From CAZBXE01 sp964496125 (lineage in GTDB: Bacteria; Chlamydiota; Chlamydiia; Chlamydiales; CAZBXE01): 64,000 nt of DNA. The position numbers were made by a program, and so were the translations under genes. The notes under the pieces are model-generated. The model had not been told where the DNA came from, made no database searches, and saw only the letters and a program-made list of their open reading frames with translations. Positions 17,650 to 27,133 of this stretch are shown piece after piece; positions within the stretch are counted from its first letter, which is position 1, and each line of letters starts with the position of its first letter. The stretch is taken from the NCBI GenBank assembly GCA_964496125.1, contig CAZBXE010000005.1, forward strand, positions 94,636 through 158,635, read 5' to 3'.

Positions 17650-18264
17650 TTGGCAATTGAAAGATATCATACCAGTTGCTCGATCTGCTGGGATAAAGCA
17701 GCATTAAGTTCTTATAGGCAGAACTACCATCTCTACAAAACTCGATGGAAAACAACGGATAATGGAGCTGTTGTGGGCAGAAATTGCCAGCACGTGTTTC
17801 ATGAAGCCTGCATAGCCGGATGGTTAGCTCAGAATAACAGCTGTCCTCAGTGTCGTTTGCCTTTCCAAGGTTTTAATTGGTTCCCCTCAGTAGACCATCT
17901 TATCTCCTATATTCAGAGAATGTCTGCTAAAGTTCAAGAGATTTTCACTCAGATCTTCTTAACTGAGGTTCGTCGTCCACCTACTGTTGTAACCCACTAT
18001 CTTAGCCACAGGGACGAGGCAGACCCATTTCGTCACCTACGCCTTATTCTCGACGCAGAAACAAACACTCTCCTTCTCAGAGAGCCCACGCTATCAGAAG
18101 CACTCTCTGCTTTCGTAGGGATTGGACCAGCTAGCTTTATGATGGTGGTTCTTTATCTTGCTGAGCACCCCGAACTGATGTCCAACGTGGAAAAAGAGGA
18201 AATGAACCGGATCATCACAATCTACAACGAAAGACATCTCAAGCAAGTCCCTATGTTGGGCTAA
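17650..18264 (+). CDS. RING-H2 finger protein, putative secreted E3 ubiquitin ligase
   Basis: The 204 residues contain a complete RING-H2 zinc-binding set near the N-terminus: C10, C13, C46, H48, H51, C54, C65 and C68. This fits the C-x2-C-x(9-39)-C-x-H-x2-H-x2-C-x10-C-x2-C layout, and a Pro follows the seventh ligand region (SCPQC). In eukaryotes this fold recruits ubiquitin-loaded E2 enzymes. Bacteria have no ubiquitin, so a host-directed effector is the natural inference. The remaining 130 residues match nothing I know and may bind the substrate. The start is a TTG at 17650 with AGGAG 6 nt upstream. There is no Sec signal. It is monocistronic, and its last 14 bp overlap the 3' end of holB on the other strand. 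Confidence 0.85.
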   Translation: MAIERYHTSCSICWDKAALSSYRQNYHLYKTRWKTTDNGAVVGRNCQHVFHEACIAGWLAQNNSCPQCRLPFQGFNWFPSVDHLISYIQRMSAKVQEIFTQIFLTEVRRPPTVVTHYLSHRDEADPFRHLRLILDAETNTLLLREPTLSEALSAFVGIGPASFMMVVLYLAEHPELMSNVEKEEMNRIITIYNERHLKQVPMLG

Positions 18265-19243
18265 GCGTCAACAGTAGGGTTTCCAGTATGGTAGACATCG
18301 GAGTAGAGCGTTGCAGGCTATCTAGCGCCCTTTGCACGGCTTCCTCTGCCTTCTGATAGGTAGCGTTTTTTTTTACTAAGGCAGCCGCCTTCAAGTCCTC
18401 TACATAATCAATATTGACGAGCAAACCAGGGTTTCCTCCTTCTTGCAATAAGTGAAGATCTCTATACCAAAAAAGGACCTGCTGCAATTGCTCTGCGTTC
18501 TCTTCAAAGTAGAGTGCCGGGTTTTCTTCCTCGTCATTCTCTTCCGCTGGCAATGTAGAGATGTCCTTGATCTTCTTTTGAAAGGCATCATACACACCCA
18601 GAGTAGGGGATGAAAGAAGATCAAAAAGCTTTTTTCTTCTTTGTTTTCCCTCAGCTGTTGTAAGGCGGAGCGCTCTTTTCAATGACCCTTCTGAAATTCT
18701 AGCTAGCGCTCTTGCTTCCGTAGGATCACACCCTTTCTGCTCTTCTAAAAAGACCTCTAGCTCTTTTTCTGGAATCGGCTCAAAATGGATTTTTCGGGCA
18801 CGTGATAAAAGAGTGGGAAGAACATTTTCGAGAGCTGAGGTAAGGAGAATGATAAGGCTTGTTGAGAGCGGCTCTTCTAAGGTTTTAAGAAGGGTGTTGC
18901 CACTTTCAACAAGCATTCTATCCGCCTCATATAGAATGAACACTTTCTTCTCAGCTTGATAGGGCGGCGTAAAAACAAGATCTGTAAAATGTCGCATGAC
19001 TTCAACAGTATGACGCGCTGTTTTTCCAATGGGATGGAACTCATGAAAGTCAGGGTGATGAACCGATGGCTCCTTTTTAAGAACAACTTTTGCAAGTGCC
19101 TTTGCAAAAAGGGATTTCCCTATTCCTTCAGGCCCTGAAAAAAGCAGCACGTTCCCAAGCGAGTTGTTTGTAAACCCCCTCTCCAACCAATTTTTAGCCT
19201 GTTGATTTCCTACGATTCCAGCAAACATTGTATCTGTGACCAT
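18251..19243 (-). CDS. holB: DNA polymerase III delta-prime subunit
   Basis: Clamp-loader subunit of the replisome. The 330 residues start with FAGIVGNQQAKNWLERG followed by the P-loop-like GPEGIGKSLFAKAL near residue 36. Then come the acidic ILYEADRM Walker B region, LLKTLEEP (the characteristic clamp-loader motif) and SRARKIHFEPI (SRC-like arginine-finger region, with Ala in place of Cys). The C-terminal third is helical. It overlaps tmk by 34 bp, giving the tmk-holB order I remember from Chlamydia (CT188-CT187). Starts at 19243 or at the next Met five codons in are both possible. Confidence 0.92.
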   Translation of the reverse strand: MVTDTMFAGIVGNQQAKNWLERGFTNNSLGNVLLFSGPEGIGKSLFAKALAKVVLKKEPSVHHPDFHEFHPIGKTARHTVEVMRHFTDLVFTPPYQAEKKVFILYEADRMLVESGNTLLKTLEEPLSTSLIILLTSALENVLPTLLSRARKIHFEPIPEKELEVFLEEQKGCDPTEARALARISEGSLKRALRLTTAEGKQRRKKLFDLLSSPTLGVYDAFQKKIKDISTLPAEENDEEENPALYFEENAEQLQQVLFWYRDLHLLQEGGNPGLLVNIDYVEDLKAAALVKKNATYQKAEEAVQRALDSLQRSTPMSTILETLLLTLSPT

Positions 19244-19899
19244 ATGGTTTGAAATACCCTTTCTCTGTCTAACGTTGCATCAATTACGCATATGCGGTTT
19301 GGCTCTTTCTTTGCAATGGCAAGAAAAGTCTCTCTTACTCTTTCATGGAAGGCAAACTCTTCAGATTCGATCCGGTCATTCTGGTGGCCATTTCGCCTAC
19401 TCATCCTCTGCAGACCTAAACGAGGATCAAGGTCAAAGTAAAACGTATAGTCAGGTTTTACGCGATCCGCTATGATGCTACTCATTTTTTCTACTTGATC
19501 AAAGGGAAGACTTCTGCCACCCGCTTGATAGGCAAGTGTAGAATCAGTAAAACGGTCACAAAGAACGATTTCCTGTCTTTCCAATGCAGGTAGAATCTTC
19601 TCTTGGATGTGCTGCGCACGAGCTGCTAATATTAAACAGAGTTCTGTCCAAGGAGATATGATGTGCCCTCGATGCTGTAAAAGAAGCGCGCGTATCTCTT
19701 CTCCGAGGATTGTACCTCCAGGCTCACGCGTGCAAACAACAGGATACTTACCCTCGAGTTCTGCCCGCACTCTCAGAATGGCTGTACTCTTCCCGGCGCC
19801 CTCGCCTCCCTCAAAGGTGATGAAAAGACCCTTATTCAGGGTTGTTTTCTGTTGCAGCTTCCTCATCTCCTTCAATCTTCTGTACGGCCACAAGAACAT
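19210..19899 (-). CDS. tmk: thymidylate kinase
   Basis: Phosphorylates dTMP to dTDP for DNA synthesis. Features seen are the P-loop FEGGEGAGKST near residue 29, the TREPGGT substrate motif, LCDRFTDSTLAYQAGGR (DR-Y type) near residue 111, and the C-terminal RVFQTIWSQI. The start is uncertain. The ATG at 19899 (229 residues) lies well inside the end of gyrA. The ATG at 19866 (218 residues) has AAGGAG touching it. Either way the gene overlaps the gyrA end by at least 34 bp, so translation is likely coupled to gyrA. Confidence 0.93.
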   Translation of the reverse strand: MFLWPYRRLKEMRKLQQKTTLNKGLFITFEGGEGAGKSTAILRVRAELEGKYPVVCTREPGGTILGEEIRALLLQHRGHIISPWTELCLILAARAQHIQEKILPALERQEIVLCDRFTDSTLAYQAGGRSLPFDQVEKMSSIIADRVKPDYTFYFDLDPRLGLQRMSRRNGHQNDRIESEEFAFHERVRETFLAIAKKEPNRICVIDATLDRERVFQTIWSQIQCLLES

Positions 19900-22303
19900 C
19901 GCCTTCTTTCAAGTTTGCAAGGCGCACACCTTGTGTATTTCTTCCAAGAACACGCAGCTCTTCCATGCCGATACGGATGGTTTGTCCTAGTGAGGACATC
20001 ATGATCAGGCCATCTTTGTCCGTGACTTTGAGGGCCCCTACCACTTTGCCATTTCGCTCACTTGTGACAATCGATCTCACGCCAACACCCCCTCGGTTTG
20101 TCTGACGGAAATCTTCTACAGCGGTTCGTTTTCCAAAGCCGTTTTCACACACAACAAGAACTGTTTGATTTCCTTCCACGACCTCACAGCTAATGACCCT
20201 GTCCCCTTCTGCCTTCAGATTGACACCTCGAACGCCGCGAGCGGTACGTCCCATCGGTCGTACTTGGTCTTGGTCAAAGCGCACGGCACTGCCCTCTCTT
20301 GTAAAAAGCATTACCTGCTGTTTTTCTTTTACTTCCTTTGTCGCAATCAATTCATCACCCTCATCGATTTCAATAGCCCGTATCCCGTTCTTTCTTGGAT
20401 TGCTGAAGGCACTGAGGGATGTTTTCTTAATCACACCATTTCGTGTTGACATGATTACATAACTTTCTGGATTAAAATTGGAGACGCAAAGCAGTGCTGC
20501 AATTCTCTCTTGTGGTCTAATGTCTTCAATCAGGTTGATGAGGGCCTTGCCTTTTGCCTTTCTACCCGCTTCTGGGATCTGCCACCCTTTTAACCAGTAA
20601 CATTGTCCCATATTTGTAAAGACAAGTAGGTTGTCATGTGTTGATGCTACGAATATCGACTTTATGGCATCTGTTTCTCGCTTGAGATCAAAACCACTTA
20701 CGCCTTGACCCCCTCTTCTTTGCTCCCTAAAGGTTTCAATCGGCATTCTTTTGACATAATCGTCGTCTGAGACGGTGATGACCACTTCTTGCTCTGCAAT
20801 CAAGTCTTCCATGTTCATCTCCCCTTCCATAGGCATGATCTGGGTTTTTCTCTCGGATTTGTGGACCCTTTGGATCTCCCCCAGCTCCTCTTTTATGAGG
20901 TCCCGAACCATCGATTCACTTGCAAGCACTGATTGCAAATACTCGATCTTTTTCACGAGATCTTGATACTCTTGGGTTAGCTTATCTCGTTCTAGGCCTG
21001 TGAGTTGATACAATCTAAGCTCTAGAACCGCCGCTGCCTGTCTTTCCGTAAAGCTAAACTTCGCCTGGAGAGACTTTTGCGCAGCTTCCCGACTTTCTGA
21101 GGTTTTGATCAGCTGTACAACTTCATCAAGATGATCAATGGCTTTTAAAAACCCTTCTAGTACATGGGCTCTGGCCTCAGCCTTTTTCAATTCAAACTTT
21201 GTTCGTCGTCTGATAACATCAATTCTGTGATCAATCCATGCTTGGATCATCTGCTTGACGTTCATGATTCGTGGCATGCCATGGTCCAAGGCTAGCATAT
21301 TGCAGCCAATTGTCACCTGAAGGTCGCTATATTTATAAAGTTGGTTCAAAACGAGGTCTGAGGACTCCCCTTTTTTAAGCTCTACAACCACGCGCAATCC
21401 ATCTTTATCTGACTCGTCCCGCAAATCGGATACCCCTTGGATGACTTTGTCGTTAACTAGATCTCCAATCTGTTTTACAAGGCGTGACTTATCGATATTG
21501 TAGGGGATTTCTGAAATAACAAGCTGTTCCCTATCCTCTTTTTTAGGCTGAGGCTCTACTTCAATTTTACCTCGGAGCAAAAGCTTTCCACGCCCTGTAA
21601 AAAATGCCTCGCGAATACCCCTATAACCGCAAATAATCCCTCCTGTCGGAAAGTCGGGTGCTGGCATAACCCTCATAATGTCTTCAGTGCTTGCTTGGGG
21701 GTCATTGATCAAGAGTTTTGTAGCGTCGATGAGTTCTGAAAGGTTATGGGGGGGGATGGTCGTTGCCATTCCAACTGCGATCCCCGAAGAACCGTTACAG
21801 AGAAGATTTGGGAACTTGGCGGGAAAAACAACAGGTTCTTTCTTGGTTTCGTCATAGTTTGCAACATGTTCGACCGTGTCTTTATCAAGGTCTTCCATGA
21901 GCTGCATAGAAGCGTGCGTAAGTCTTGCTTCGGTGTATCGCATTGCCGCTGGTGGATCGCCGTCAATCGAACCAAAGTTTCCTTGACCATCAATGAGACG
22001 GTAACGCATTACCCAGTCTTGCGCAAGCCTAACAAGCGTGGGATAGATTACTGTTTCTCCATGGGGATGGTAGTCACCCGAGGTGTCCCCGGAAATCTTG
22101 GCACACTTACGGTGCTTTCCTCCTGGGGAGAGGTTTAGCTGCCGCATCGCATACAGGATTCTCCGTTGGGAGGGTTTTAGACCATCGCGCACATCAGGGA
22201 GAGCTCTAGAGACAATTACAGACATCGAATAGCGAAGATAGCTGTCCTTCATCTCATCTTCGACGGTACGTGGCAAAATGGTTTCATTTTCAGTATACGA
22301 CAT
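19832..22303 (-). CDS. gyrA: DNA gyrase subunit A
   Basis: Breakage-reunion subunit of gyrase, partner of GyrB, which lies 10 bp upstream. Its 823 residues comprise the N-terminal winged-helix and tower region. The catalytic Tyr lies in PAAMRYTEARL near residue 120, and LLCNGSSGIAVGMAT follows. The C-terminal beta-pinwheel has the GyrA box QRRGGQG near residue 550, which marks it as GyrA rather than ParC. In the quinolone region (HPHGETVIYP, residues 79-88) Thr84 and Pro88 stand where E. coli has Ser83 and Asp87. It ends in an acidic tail. It is the third gene of the DUF721-gyrB-gyrA-tmk-holB unit. Confidence 0.97.
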   Translation of the reverse strand: MSYTENETILPRTVEDEMKDSYLRYSMSVIVSRALPDVRDGLKPSQRRILYAMRQLNLSPGGKHRKCAKISGDTSGDYHPHGETVIYPTLVRLAQDWVMRYRLIDGQGNFGSIDGDPPAAMRYTEARLTHASMQLMEDLDKDTVEHVANYDETKKEPVVFPAKFPNLLCNGSSGIAVGMATTIPPHNLSELIDATKLLINDPQASTEDIMRVMPAPDFPTGGIICGYRGIREAFFTGRGKLLLRGKIEVEPQPKKEDREQLVISEIPYNIDKSRLVKQIGDLVNDKVIQGVSDLRDESDKDGLRVVVELKKGESSDLVLNQLYKYSDLQVTIGCNMLALDHGMPRIMNVKQMIQAWIDHRIDVIRRRTKFELKKAEARAHVLEGFLKAIDHLDEVVQLIKTSESREAAQKSLQAKFSFTERQAAAVLELRLYQLTGLERDKLTQEYQDLVKKIEYLQSVLASESMVRDLIKEELGEIQRVHKSERKTQIMPMEGEMNMEDLIAEQEVVITVSDDDYVKRMPIETFREQRRGGQGVSGFDLKRETDAIKSIFVASTHDNLLVFTNMGQCYWLKGWQIPEAGRKAKGKALINLIEDIRPQERIAALLCVSNFNPESYVIMSTRNGVIKKTSLSAFSNPRKNGIRAIEIDEGDELIATKEVKEKQQVMLFTREGSAVRFDQDQVRPMGRTARGVRGVNLKAEGDRVISCEVVEGNQTVLVVCENGFGKRTAVEDFRQTNRGGVGVRSIVTSERNGKVVGALKVTDKDGLIMMSSLGQTIRIGMEELRVLGRNTQGVRLANLKEGDVLVAVQKIEGDEEAATENNPE

Positions 22304-22313
22304 CGCTTTTCCT

Positions 22314-24839
22314 CTAAATGTCTAAGTTTTTGACGGAGAGAGCATGCAGCTCAATGAAGTTGCGCCTTGGTCCGACTTCTTCACCCATAAGCATGGTAAA
22401 CATCTGGTCTGCGGCTACCGCATCGGGAAGTGTCACGCGGATGAGCGTTCTTACTTTAGGATCCATCGTAGTTTCCCAAAGCTGATCAGCGTTCATCTCA
22501 CCAAGACCCTTGTACCGTTGGATTTCTATCCCTTTGCGCCCATTTTCCCGGATAAAGTGCACCATGTCAGCAAGAGTAAAGAAAGATGTTTTTGTTCCAT
22601 CATCCTCGCAAATTTCCACAAGACCCCCATCTGGTATCTCATAGTTTTCTAGGGTAAACCCGAGTGTCCCCATTTTTTTGACAAGTTCTTTCAAATATTC
22701 CTGGTCAAAAAGTTCTGTATAGGAAATCTGGCCTGGCCTGAAGATTTTCATGTCCTCTGTGATTTCAGACTCGGGCATAGCTTTAAGGGTCTCTTGATGT
22801 CTGATTCTCTGATTGACTTCCTCTTTTTCTTTAAGTGTCTTGAACTCCTCTTCCGAGTAAGCAAAGGTACTCGCTCCCTCGACATGGATCAAGTAGCGTG
22901 GATAGGCATCACATTCATTCTTCGAACGTAGAAACTCTTTGAATGTAATTCCTTTTCTTTCGACTCTGGAGATAAATGCTTCAATTTCGGCAATCAGAGA
23001 TAGCATTTCAGAGGCTTCTTCATTGCTCAAAGGTTCTTGTTTTCCTTTGAGACAGATTTTAAGCTCGCTTAGTCCTAGATCAAGTAAAAACTTCGACATT
23101 TCTTTCTCAGAATGGATGTAATTGCTCGATTTCTTACGCTTCACCCGGTAAAGAGGCGGCTGTGCTAGGTAAATGAACCCATTTTCTACAAGGTCTGGCA
23201 TATGGCGATAGAAGAACGTCAGTAAAAGGGTGCGGATGTGTGATCCATCGACGTCGGCGTCGGTCATAATGATGATTTTATGATAACGCAGCTTTTCAAG
23301 ATTGAACCCCTCTGATCCGATGCCGCAGCCAAGGGCCGCTACCATCGTACCGACCTCCTGGTTTTGAAGAATTTTTTGCAACCGTGCTTTTTCAACGTTT
23401 AGAATCTTACCTCGTATCGGCAAAATCGCCTGGAATCTGCGATCGCGACCTGTTTTAGCGCTTCCACCTGCAGAGTCTCCCTCAACAATGTAGATTTCAC
23501 ACTTGCTTGCATCGCGCTCCTGGCAGTCAGCAAGTTTTCCAGGAAGTCGTGCACTATCGAGTGCTGATTTTCTAATGGTGAGTTCCCGCGCCTTACGTGC
23601 AGCTTCCCTTGCTTGTGCTGCAAGAATTGATTTTTCGGCAATTTTTTTTGCTATTGCCGGGTTTTCCCCAAGAAAAATGGAAAGTTCTTCGCCTGCGATC
23701 TGTTGGACAATGGAGCCTACATCGCTATTACCAAGACGCTGCTTTGTCTGCCCTTCGAACTGTGGGTTCGGTACTTTTGCAGCGATAACTGCGGTAAGTC
23801 CTTCTCGCATATCTTCCCCTGTTAAGGAGATCTTGTCGTTCTTCAAAATCTTTTTTTCTTTGATGAACGTATTGAGAACACGGGTAAGCGCTGTAGAAAA
23901 TCCGGTCAGGTGAGTGCCGCCATGGTGCGTATGTATGTTATTCACGTAGGAATAGATATTTTCGTTATAGCCATCGTTCCACTGCATAGCAACTTCGAAT
24001 TCGACAGGTCCGCTTTCCCCTTCTTTGGTAGCGCAAAAATAGATGGGGGGTGTAAAGAGAGGGGCTTTGTTTTGATTTAGGTACTCTACGAAGGAGACAA
24101 GTCCTCCTGAGTAGCAGAAATGCTCATCTTCATTCTCTGTGTCCCTTTCATCGCGTAGATAGATTTCTACCCCTTTATTCAAGAAGGCGAGTTCACGAAG
24201 GCGCTTTGAGAGCACAGAAAAGTCACACACAAGCTCGGTCATGATCGTCTCGTCAGGCCAGAATAGGACTTTTGTTCCGCGCTTTTTTGTCTCTCCTAAT
24301 GTGAGAAGTTTTGTAGTTGGTATTCCTTTTTCAAAGGACATTTCGTAGATTTTTTCGTCCTTGTAGACTTGCACAATCAAAAGGCGAGACAGTGCGTTTA
24401 CGCATGAAACTCCGACGCCGTGCAGCCCGCCTGAGACTTTGTAGGTATTTTTGTCAAACTTTCCCCCGGCGTGCAAGATCGTCATCACAACCTCAAGAGC
24501 TGTTACCTCGCGCCCTTGCTTGATAGACTCTTTGTCGTGTTTTTGGATAGGGATGCCGCGACCGTTGTCTTCAACGCTTACCGAGCCGTCTTTATGAAGA
24601 GTGACATGTATGGTAGTACAGTAGCCTGCCATCGCTTCATCGATCGAGTTATCAACAAGTTCGTAAACAAGTTGATGCAACCCGTTAAGCCCGGTGTCGC
24701 CAACATACATACCCGGTCTTTCTCGTACAGCTTGGAGACCCTCAAGAACTGTAATCGCACTGGCGTCATATGCCTTAGCAGCAGGGGCAGAACTGTCTAA
24801 CCCTCGCGGTTTTTCCGACTCTAGCGTGTCATTTGCCAT
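22314..24839 (-). CDS. gyrB: DNA gyrase subunit B
   Basis: ATPase subunit of gyrase, 841 residues. The GHKL ATP-binding motifs are seen as VYELVDNSIDEAMAG near residue 59, DNGRGIP near 91 and GGLHGVGVSCVNAL near 132. The TOPRIM domain carries EGDSAGGSAKTGRDRRFQA near residue 450 and DADVDGSHIRTL near 530. The C-terminal RYKGLGEMNADQLWETTMDP is canonical. An insert of roughly 170 residues between TOPRIM and the C-terminus resembles the longer Gram-negative GyrB form. It sits 10 bp before gyrA and 20 bp after the DUF721 gene. Confidence 0.97.
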   Translation of the reverse strand: MANDTLESEKPRGLDSSAPAAKAYDASAITVLEGLQAVRERPGMYVGDTGLNGLHQLVYELVDNSIDEAMAGYCTTIHVTLHKDGSVSVEDNGRGIPIQKHDKESIKQGREVTALEVVMTILHAGGKFDKNTYKVSGGLHGVGVSCVNALSRLLIVQVYKDEKIYEMSFEKGIPTTKLLTLGETKKRGTKVLFWPDETIMTELVCDFSVLSKRLRELAFLNKGVEIYLRDERDTENEDEHFCYSGGLVSFVEYLNQNKAPLFTPPIYFCATKEGESGPVEFEVAMQWNDGYNENIYSYVNNIHTHHGGTHLTGFSTALTRVLNTFIKEKKILKNDKISLTGEDMREGLTAVIAAKVPNPQFEGQTKQRLGNSDVGSIVQQIAGEELSIFLGENPAIAKKIAEKSILAAQAREAARKARELTIRKSALDSARLPGKLADCQERDASKCEIYIVEGDSAGGSAKTGRDRRFQAILPIRGKILNVEKARLQKILQNQEVGTMVAALGCGIGSEGFNLEKLRYHKIIIMTDADVDGSHIRTLLLTFFYRHMPDLVENGFIYLAQPPLYRVKRKKSSNYIHSEKEMSKFLLDLGLSELKICLKGKQEPLSNEEASEMLSLIAEIEAFISRVERKGITFKEFLRSKNECDAYPRYLIHVEGASTFAYSEEEFKTLKEKEEVNQRIRHQETLKAMPESEITEDMKIFRPGQISYTELFDQEYLKELVKKMGTLGFTLENYEIPDGGLVEICEDDGTKTSFFTLADMVHFIRENGRKGIEIQRYKGLGEMNADQLWETTMDPKVRTLIRVTLPDAVAADQMFTMLMGEEVGPRRNFIELHALSVKNLDI

Positions 24840-24859
24840 AATATCTTTACATCCTCTCT

Positions 24860-25216
24860 CTAGCCAATCCGAAACTGTAAGTCCCGAATACCTGCCTGTG
24901 GAAACCTATCTTTTAGGGCTTGCATTAGCCTTTTTTTTTCTTGCCTGCTAAGCAGACTGTGCAATGTTGAGTTTTTGACGGCTATGGTTAAAACCCCTTC
25001 TTGGAACCTAAGTGCCTCGGTCATACCCGCAAGCTTTGGACCGATGACTTGAGGCCAGGCTGCCAAAATCAAATCGGGCCTGCCTTTATGCACAAGACTC
25101 AAATTTCTCATGAAATTTGGCAGTATATTGCCAATCTTTTGAGCTGGCTTTTCCCTGTCGCCTCTCGGGTTACAGACCAAGATTTCACCTCGTGGTTGAA
25201 ACCGATATTTTACCAT
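24860..25216 (-). CDS. DciA-like DUF721 protein
   Basis: The 118 residues belong to the DUF721/DciA type. In many bacteria DciA helps load the replicative helicase DnaB. Seen are the W-P-x-V-I-G-P motif (AAWPQVIGPKLAGMTEALRF, about residues 54-73), then GVLTIAVKNSTLHSLLSRQEKK and the C-terminal helix QALKDRFPQAGIRDLQFRIG. The placement directly upstream of gyrB matches what I recall for CT191 in Chlamydia. The role in helicase loading is inferred from the family. It heads the replication operon. Confidence 0.82.
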   Translation of the reverse strand: MVKYRFQPRGEILVCNPRGDREKPAQKIGNILPNFMRNLSLVHKGRPDLILAAWPQVIGPKLAGMTEALRFQEGVLTIAVKNSTLHSLLSRQEKKRLMQALKDRFPQAGIRDLQFRIG

Positions 25217-25274
25217 AAAACAAGCGAATCAGCAAGGTTTTTTTTGCTGTTAAAAAAGAGTTTAGGGGCGGATT

Positions 25275-26189
25275 TTAGTAGAAAAAAGCAAGCTGGAAAA
25301 GGCTTCTTACAGAAGACCATAACGCTTTGTTAAACGTCCCTTGCACAGTGACGGGAAACCTTCCCCCAAGACCTACTGTTTCTGCTAATACTTGTGTTTT
25401 TTGAACCCCTCGATTTGTCACAAAATCGGAGTATTTGCATAAGATAGACGCGTGCCAAAAAGGTGTGATAAAATATCCTAGCTCTACATAGCCAACCTGT
25501 CCAAAACCAACCGCAGTATCTTCAAATTTTCCCACAAAATCCAAGCGGAGATTCCATTTGCCTTGCCCTTTGTACTGAGTGTAGTGCCACTCATACCCAA
25601 AAACAAAAGAAAAAGCATCAAGAACAAAAAAGCCCTCAAACCCAGCCCACGGGCCATGCCATCTTGCTTGGTAGAAATTGTGCAGGCCTCTAATGGGACC
25701 TAAGTCTGCACTTGAAAGGGGGGGGGTTGCAATAAGCTGCATTCCATCTTCCATCAGGACATTTTGTGCTGAAAAAGAGTAGCCTATAAGAGGTTTAAAT
25801 CCTGCCGATTCGAGCTGCAGATCTAGTGAGAAGCCAAAACAACCACTAAGGTCGTACACATCATCGCCATTAGAGCGGCTTTTGGAATAGGAAAACAGCT
25901 GCATCCTATCACTTGCATGGTAGTCTGCGTCCTCGGCATATCCTTGCACAATGCGTCCGTAGGAAGCATCTAAGACCATAAATAGATTGCTGTCCGTTTC
26001 CAGGCGGGTTTTTGCTCCAACTTCCAGAATGCATAGAGGCGACCAGGTAAGCTCAGAAAGTACATTTGGATTGTCTCTCGGACCAGCGATATTCCAGCTT
26101 AAAGAGTCTTGTCGATAGCCTAGTCGAAGAGAGCATGCCCCAGACAATTCGGTGCAGAGTACAAGAGCTGAAACAAGCCATTTGATCAC
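25275..26189 (-). CDS. outer membrane beta-barrel protein (Pom/omptin-like)
   Basis: The 304 residues start with a signal peptide (MIKWLVSALVLCTELSGACS). The body has alternating aromatic-rich strands: GYRQDSLSW, LSELTWSPLCILEVGAK, GYEWHYTQYKG, VGYVELGYF. The C-terminus ends in aromatic residues (LFQLAFFY), as for BAM-inserted barrels. The SELTWSPL segment recalls the 'Protochlamydia outer membrane protein' and omptin-like families. I cannot see omptin catalytic residues with certainty, so a structural or porin role is more likely. It follows ispH with a 3 bp gap, so it probably belongs to the same transcript. Confidence 0.78.
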   Translation of the reverse strand: MIKWLVSALVLCTELSGACSLRLGYRQDSLSWNIAGPRDNPNVLSELTWSPLCILEVGAKTRLETDSNLFMVLDASYGRIVQGYAEDADYHASDRMQLFSYSKSRSNGDDVYDLSGCFGFSLDLQLESAGFKPLIGYSFSAQNVLMEDGMQLIATPPLSSADLGPIRGLHNFYQARWHGPWAGFEGFFVLDAFSFVFGYEWHYTQYKGQGKWNLRLDFVGKFEDTAVGFGQVGYVELGYFITPFWHASILCKYSDFVTNRGVQKTQVLAETVGLGGRFPVTVQGTFNKALWSSVRSLFQLAFFY

Positions 26190-26192
26190 AAG

Positions 26193-27122
26193 TTAGCCCG
26201 TCTGCAGAACAGCTTTGGGAAGCTGGAAAAAGACATCTTCTTCTACGAAGACAACATCCTCAACCTCTTTGACCCCAAGCTGCTGTAGACGCCCGATGCA
26301 CTTCTGCACAACCTCCTCAGGTGTAGAGGCTCCTGCTGTCAGGCCTATAGTCTTCACTCCAAAAAGCCAAGCGGTCTGGATTTCCTCTTCACCTTGGATC
26401 AGATAAGCGGCTACGCCTCGCACCCTAGCCACTTCAACAAGGCGGTTTGAGTTCGAGCTTCGAGGGTCTCCCACAACAAGAACAAGGTCGGCTTCTCCTG
26501 TGATCTCCCTAAGGGCCATTTGCCTGTTTGTTGTAGCATAACAAATGGAGGAGCTAGGTAGCGTTTCGATAGCTGGGTATTTCATCAAGAGCGCTTCTGT
26601 GATCTCTCTTACATCATCTAAACTAAGTGTTGTTTGGGTGATATAGAAGAGCTTTTCCTCGCTTGAAAACCCAAGGAAAGCCACATCTGCAACAGATTCA
26701 ACAACATAAGTTACATCGGGAGCCTCCCCTTTTGTACCGATCACTTCTACGTGATTTTTGTGCCCGATGAGAATGATCTGATACCCAAGAGCCGCGTAGC
26801 GCTTGACAGCAGAATGCACCCTTGTTACAAGACCGCAGGTGGCATCAATTTCGATCAGATTGCGACTTTTCGCCTGGTCACGGATGACCGGTGAAACACC
26901 ATGGGCTGAGTAGATGAGCCGCGCTCCTACAGGAACATCTTCTAACTCTTCGATAAAAACTGCCCCCAAATCCTTGAGGCGGTTCACTACATGCTTATTA
27001 TGAACAATTTCATGTTTGACATAGATAGGGGCTCCAAAGAGAGCGAGGGCACGTTCTACAGTCTGAATGGCCCTTTCCACACCGGCACAAAAACCGCGTG
27101 GCTTTGACAACAGCAGCTTCAT
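26193..27122 (-). CDS. ispH: 4-hydroxy-3-methylbut-2-enyl diphosphate reductase
   Basis: Iron-sulfur enzyme making IPP and DMAPP in the last step of the MEP isoprenoid pathway. At 309 residues it has the family's length. The three cluster-binding cysteines are seen in PRGFCAGVERA (C12), DATCGLVTRVH near residue 95 and SSICYATTNRQ near residue 193. The HEIVHNKHVV and SNRLVEVA motifs are also present. The N-terminus MKLLLSKPRGFC fixes the start. It lies between pepA (11 bp) and the outer membrane protein gene (3 bp), so the arrangement is operonic. Confidence 0.96.
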   Translation of the reverse strand: MKLLLSKPRGFCAGVERAIQTVERALALFGAPIYVKHEIVHNKHVVNRLKDLGAVFIEELEDVPVGARLIYSAHGVSPVIRDQAKSRNLIEIDATCGLVTRVHSAVKRYAALGYQIILIGHKNHVEVIGTKGEAPDVTYVVESVADVAFLGFSSEEKLFYITQTTLSLDDVREITEALLMKYPAIETLPSSSICYATTNRQMALREITGEADLVLVVGDPRSSNSNRLVEVARVRGVAAYLIQGEEEIQTAWLFGVKTIGLTAGASTPEEVVQKCIGRLQQLGVKEVEDVVFVEEDVFFQLPKAVLQTG

Positions 27123-27133
27123 GGTTATATCTT

